From CAVROP01 sp050008495 (lineage in GTDB: Bacteria > Acidobacteriota > Terriglobia > UBA7540), in assembly GCA_050008495.1 (NCBI GenBank), contig JBEKMN010000043.1, positions 23,433 through 87,432 on the forward strand: DNA of 64,000 nt, in the 5' to 3' direction. The notes beneath the pieces were generated by a model. It was not told the origin of the DNA. It saw only the letters and a list, made by a program, of their open reading frames with translations, and ran no database searches. The position numbers and the translations under genes are program-made. Below, in pieces: positions 60,954-64,000 of the stretch (the first letter of the stretch is position 1; every line of letters starts with the position of its first letter).

Positions 60954-63617
60954 ATGAACGCTCTCAAGCGGGCTCTAGCCGCAATCGGTTTTAGGTCTGG
61001 GAGTCCCGGAGCAATCACGCCGCAAAAGGCGGCTGAGCGCCCCGGGTTCGCGGCCGCCGGCAGGCGGCAACCACTCTGGCTGGCCTACAGTTTGCCGTTC
61101 ATTACCACAGCGGTGACTTTGTTGGTGGTTGAAGCCGCGTCGCGTGGCGAACCCGCCAATACGCCGGTGATTGTCTTCGTGCTTCCAATCCTGCTGAGCG
61201 CGTACGCCGGCGGTCTGGTCCCAGGGCTGCTCTCGACTGTGCTCTCCACTCTTGCGACCGTCTACTTCGTCCTGCCTCCCCTGCACTCCTGGAGCGTCGC
61301 GAGCCCTGTCGACAACATTAAGTGGATCACCTTGGCTGCTGCGGGGACGCTCATCAGCTTTCTGATGGGGCACCGGGAGCTGCGCGGGTCCGAGCCGCTG
61401 GCGCAACACTCCCGTCCCGCGGGGAGTTTACTACTTTCCGCGCAACGTAAGGTTCAAGCCGGATTCGCCGTGTTGCTGACCTGTCTCATCGCAACGGCCG
61501 CTGTGTCTTATCCCATGCTGGTCCGGCTGCGCCAGGACACGGCCTGGGTGGAACACACTCACCAGGTGATCGCCGCGTTGCGGCTGCTGATTTCCAGCGC
61601 CACCGACGCCGAGACCGGTGAGAGAGGCTACATTATTACCGGCAAGGAAGAATTCCTGGAGCCCTACCACTCCGGCCTGCAAGGTGTAAACCAGGCGCTC
61701 AGCGAGGTTCGCCGTCTGACCAAGGACAACCCGGAGCAGCAACGGCGGCTGGATGTGCTGGAGCCGATCGTCGCGGAACGACTGGCGATTCTAAAAGAGG
61801 GCATCGAACGCCGGGATCAGGCGTTCTCATCGGCGCAGGCGTTTGTTTCGAGTGGCCCGGGAAAGCAGCTTCACGACCGGATCCGACAGGCTGTAGCGGA
61901 GATGGAAGCTGCCGAGGAGGCACTGCTGGCCAAACGGGAGGGGATCGAACAGCGCGCCGCCGTAGTCGCGAAGATCGAAATCGTGGGAGGCAGCGCGTTG
62001 GCTGTTTTCATCGTGGCGGTAGCACTTTGGATGATTGGGGAAGCCTTCACCGCCAGCCACAGCGCCGAAACGGCCCTTGAGGAATCGCGGGATCAGCTCG
62101 AGATTCGGATAAATGAACGGACGTCGGAGCTGCGCACTAGCGAGCAACGGATGGCCGGCATTATCAGCTCCGCCATGGACGCGGTGATCACGGTGGACGA
62201 AGGCCAGCGGATCGTGCTATTTAACCCCACTGCCGAGAAGCTGTTCGGATGTAACGCCACTGAGGCACTGGGCCATCCCCTGGAACGGTTTATTCCGCAG
62301 CGCTTCCGAGCCGCGCATGCCGAGCACATTCCGCTCTTTGGCCAGTCGGGGCTTGCCCACAAACCGATGTCCGAGCGCGCCGAAATTTGCGGGCTGAGAG
62401 TGGACGGGACGGAGTTTCCCATCGAAGCCTCAATCTCGCAAGCACCGTTGGGAGAGAAAAAAGTATTCACGGTCATCTTGCGAGATATTACCGAACGCAA
62501 GCGGGCGGAAGAGATTCTTCGGGAGCGGGCCGCGCTGCTAGAACTTGCTCACGACAGCATCATGGTACAGGAGATGGATGGGACGATTCGCTTCTGGAAT
62601 CGTGGCGCCACGGAGATGTATGGATATTCGCCCGAGGAGGCCATCGGCAGAATCTCCCACGACCTGCTGCGGACGGTCTACCCGCAGCATCTGGCCGAAA
62701 TTGAAGCAGATCTGATGCGGGAGGGACGGTGGGAGGGGGAACTCCTGCACACTTGTCGCGACGGCACGGTCATCGTGGTAGCCAGTCGCTGGGCGTTGCA
62801 GCACGAGAACGGCCGATCCTCTCGGGTGATGGAAATCAACAGCGACATCACCCAGCGCAAGCGGGCGGAGGAGGCGCTGGCGCAGAGAGTCGAGGAATTG
62901 GACCGCTCCAACGCAGACCTTGCACAGTTTGCCTACGTTGCCTCGCACGATCTCAAGGAACCTCTGCGGGCGGTGAGCGGCTGCGTGGGACTTCTTAAGG
63001 GGCATTACGAGGGGAAACTCGACGAGCGAACCGGCGAGTATATGACCCACATCGTCGATGGCACGGCGCGAATGCAGACCCTGATCGATGGCCTGCTCGC
63101 GTTTTCGCGGGTCGGCACTCAAGGCGGAGAACTCCAGCCCGTCGAATGCGCCAAGGCGCTGGGCACGGCGCTTCAAAACCTCGCGGCCTCGATTGAGGAA
63201 AGCGGCGCCGTAGTCACGCACGACACACTCCCCGCTGTGAACGGCGACCTCCCGCAACTCGTGTCCCTTTTTCAGAACTTGATCGGCAACGCCCTCAAGT
63301 TCCGCCAGGAGGCGCCTCCTCGTATCCACGTGAGCGCTGAGCGGAACGGCACGCATTGGCACTTTTCCGTTCGCGACAATGGTATTGGAATCGCCCCCCA
63401 ATACTTCGAACGGATCTTCGCCATGTTTCAGCGGCTGCACACCCGCAGGGAGTATCCCGGCACCGGTATTGGTCTGGCGATTTGCAAGAAAATCGTGGAG
63501 CGGCATGGAGGCCGGATCTGGGTGGAGTCCGTGCCGGGCAAGGGAGCCACCTTTTATTTCAGCTTATTGGATGCCCAAACAAATCATCGCCAGCACGGAG
63601 GAGAATTTCATGCCTGA
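60954..63617 (+). CDS. Hybrid-sensing histidine kinase (DUF4118-CHASE3-PAS-PAS-HisKA-HATPase)
   Basis: 887 residues from the ATG at 60954; a TTG at 60933 is an alternative. Four membrane helices of the KdpD-like DUF4118 type (SLPFITTAVTLLVVEAAS, TPVIVFVLPILLSAYAGGLVPGLLSTVLSTLATVYFVLPP, and ITLAAAGTLISFLMG). A CHASE3 domain lies between two more helices (RLLISSATDAETGERGYIITGKEEFLEPYHSGL). Two PAS domains follow (GIISSAMDAVITVDEGQRIVLFNPTAEKLFGC; LELAHDSIMVQEMDGTIRFWNRGATEMYGYSPEEAIG). HisKA: FAYVASHDLKEPLRAVSG (His is the phosphorylated residue). HATPase: NLIGNALKFRQ, VRDNGIGIAPQYFERIFAMF, GTGIGLAICKKIVERHGG. It overlaps the response regulator by 8 bp. Sensor for an unknown envelope signal, of the bacteriophytochrome-like Rcp1-partner kinase class. 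Confidence 0.93.
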   Translation: MNALKRALAAIGFRSGSPGAITPQKAAERPGFAAAGRRQPLWLAYSLPFITTAVTLLVVEAASRGEPANTPVIVFVLPILLSAYAGGLVPGLLSTVLSTLATVYFVLPPLHSWSVASPVDNIKWITLAAAGTLISFLMGHRELRGSEPLAQHSRPAGSLLLSAQRKVQAGFAVLLTCLIATAAVSYPMLVRLRQDTAWVEHTHQVIAALRLLISSATDAETGERGYIITGKEEFLEPYHSGLQGVNQALSEVRRLTKDNPEQQRRLDVLEPIVAERLAILKEGIERRDQAFSSAQAFVSSGPGKQLHDRIRQAVAEMEAAEEALLAKREGIEQRAAVVAKIEIVGGSALAVFIVAVALWMIGEAFTASHSAETALEESRDQLEIRINERTSELRTSEQRMAGIISSAMDAVITVDEGQRIVLFNPTAEKLFGCNATEALGHPLERFIPQRFRAAHAEHIPLFGQSGLAHKPMSERAEICGLRVDGTEFPIEASISQAPLGEKKVFTVILRDITERKRAEEILRERAALLELAHDSIMVQEMDGTIRFWNRGATEMYGYSPEEAIGRISHDLLRTVYPQHLAEIEADLMREGRWEGELLHTCRDGTVIVVASRWALQHENGRSSRVMEINSDITQRKRAEEALAQRVEELDRSNADLAQFAYVASHDLKEPLRAVSGCVGLLKGHYEGKLDERTGEYMTHIVDGTARMQTLIDGLLAFSRVGTQGGELQPVECAKALGTALQNLAASIEESGAVVTHDTLPAVNGDLPQLVSLFQNLIGNALKFRQEAPPRIHVSAERNGTHWHFSVRDNGIGIAPQYFERIFAMFQRLHTRREYPGTGIGLAICKKIVERHGGRIWVESVPGKGATFYFSLLDAQTNHRQHGGEFHA

Positions 63618-64000
63618 AGCCGTGATGTATAGACACATTGAGATCCTTCTGGTGGAGGATAGCCCGAGCGATGCCTTCCTGATCCGGGAGGCCCTCAGTG
63701 GTTCTAAGCTTCTGAACAAGCTGCACGTCGTCGAAAACGGTGTTGATGCCATCGCGTTCCTTCGCAGGGAAGGCGCTTTCGCGAGCGAGCCACGCCCAGA
63801 CCTTATCCTGCTGGACCTGAATCTTCCCAAGATGGACGGTCGGGAGGTTCTCCGGGAAATTAAGGCGGACGACGACCTGAGAGCCATACCGGTGGTGGTC
63901 CTCACCTCTTCCGACGCCGAGGAGGACATTCTGAAGTCCTACAAACTCAACGCCAACTGCTACATCACCAAGCCAGTTGAATTCGATAAATTCGTTAAGG
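63610..64000 (+). CDS. Rcp1-like single-domain response regulator (3' partial)
   Basis: The ATG overlaps the kinase stop (ATGCCTGA), so translation is coupled. 130 codons are visible and the frame is open at the window edge: MPEAVMYRHIEILLVEDSPSD, then PDLILLDLNLPKMDGREVLREIK (phospho-acceptor Asp in LLDLNLP), VVVLTSSDAEEDILKSYKLNANCYITKPVEFDKFVK (switch Thr/Ser and the Lys-Pro pair). Longer than CheY in the beta3-alpha3 loop, as in Rcp1-type regulators that pair with PAS/phytochrome kinases. No output domain has begun by the edge, and none is expected for this class. Confidence 0.93.
   Translation, partial: MPEAVMYRHIEILLVEDSPSDAFLIREALSGSKLLNKLHVVENGVDAIAFLRREGAFASEPRPDLILLDLNLPKMDGREVLREIKADDDLRAIPVVVLTSSDAEEDILKSYKLNANCYITKPVEFDKFVK

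Noticed and set aside
1..64000. CRISPR arrays, rRNA and tRNA genes, prophage modules, classic defence systems
   Set aside because: No regularly spaced repeats, no cloverleaf candidates, no capsid/terminase/portal genes and no restriction or Cas genes were seen on reading both strands.

Overview
This is a GC-rich bacterial chromosome segment, most likely from an Acidobacteriota soil organism. The assignment rests on gene content: a 'duplicated orphan' MacB-like permease and a second decayed fragment of one, an Oar-like TonB-dependent receptor with a carboxypeptidase-regulatory N-terminus, an ECF sigma factor overlapping a Ser/Thr kinase-TPR protein, a CRTAC1-type FG-GAP/UnbV protein, several Tat-exported sugar enzymes, and REP-like palindromes. 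No 16S rRNA or tRNA gene was seen, so the phylum is an inference.

Layout. 1-5.5 kb: the tail of a response regulator, a possible M15-like hypothetical protein, gamma-glutamyltransferase, a REP hairpin, copy 1 of a promoter-plus-micro-ORF element, a more AT-rich DUF4256/DUF1579-like pair and a glycine-zipper envelope protein. 5.7-10.7 kb: murB-murA, a patatin, a MOSC protein and a small hypothetical. 10.9-14.3 kb: the ECF sigma/kinase-TPR pair. 14.7-21 kb: a decaying stretch with a secreted protein whose frame continues past two stops, a permease broken by an out-of-frame deletion, a DUF5995 gene, a broken VOC protein, and transposase and permease fragments joined end to end.

21-44.8 kb is the metabolic core, a glycan-use region. 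It has a secreted GH42 beta-galactosidase, an APC transporter, a LacI-type regulator, a small alpha/beta protein with a NagB-like isomerase/deaminase and a PfkB kinase, a TonB receptor, a TPR protein, a GH31 alpha-xylosidase/glucosidase and a GH3 beta-glucosidase. A DUF2911 protein and a Gfo/Idh/MocA-Tat enzyme-sugar isomerase operon follow. Four promoters here (GH42, APC transporter, small alpha/beta gene, TonB receptor) carry the same CCGGTACCG core 11-14 bases downstream of the -10 box, beside the LacI gene. This looks like one local regulon. The GH42 + GH31 + GH3 set would suit galactosylated xyloglucan oligosaccharides, but the substrate is inferred.

45-56 kb: a TPR protein, a phosphatase-superfamily-like exported protein coupled to an unknown protein, a 1279-residue FG-GAP/UnbV/redoxin/TPR fusion whose redoxin domain has lost both cysteines, and a Tat-exported GH2 enzyme. 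56-64 kb: a Cys-containing gene remnant, copy 2 of the micro-ORF element, a lipase-like hydrolase under a consensus promoter overlapped by a 16-bp palindrome, a membrane protein, a frameshifted receiver remnant, and a hybrid histidine kinase overlapping an Rcp1-like response regulator that runs off the window.

The two most interesting signals are the CCGGTACCG regulon and the duplicated element. The element shares a TTGACA-N17-TAGCCT promoter, an ~80-nt leader and a peptide with the core GNEAKKYLKTK.
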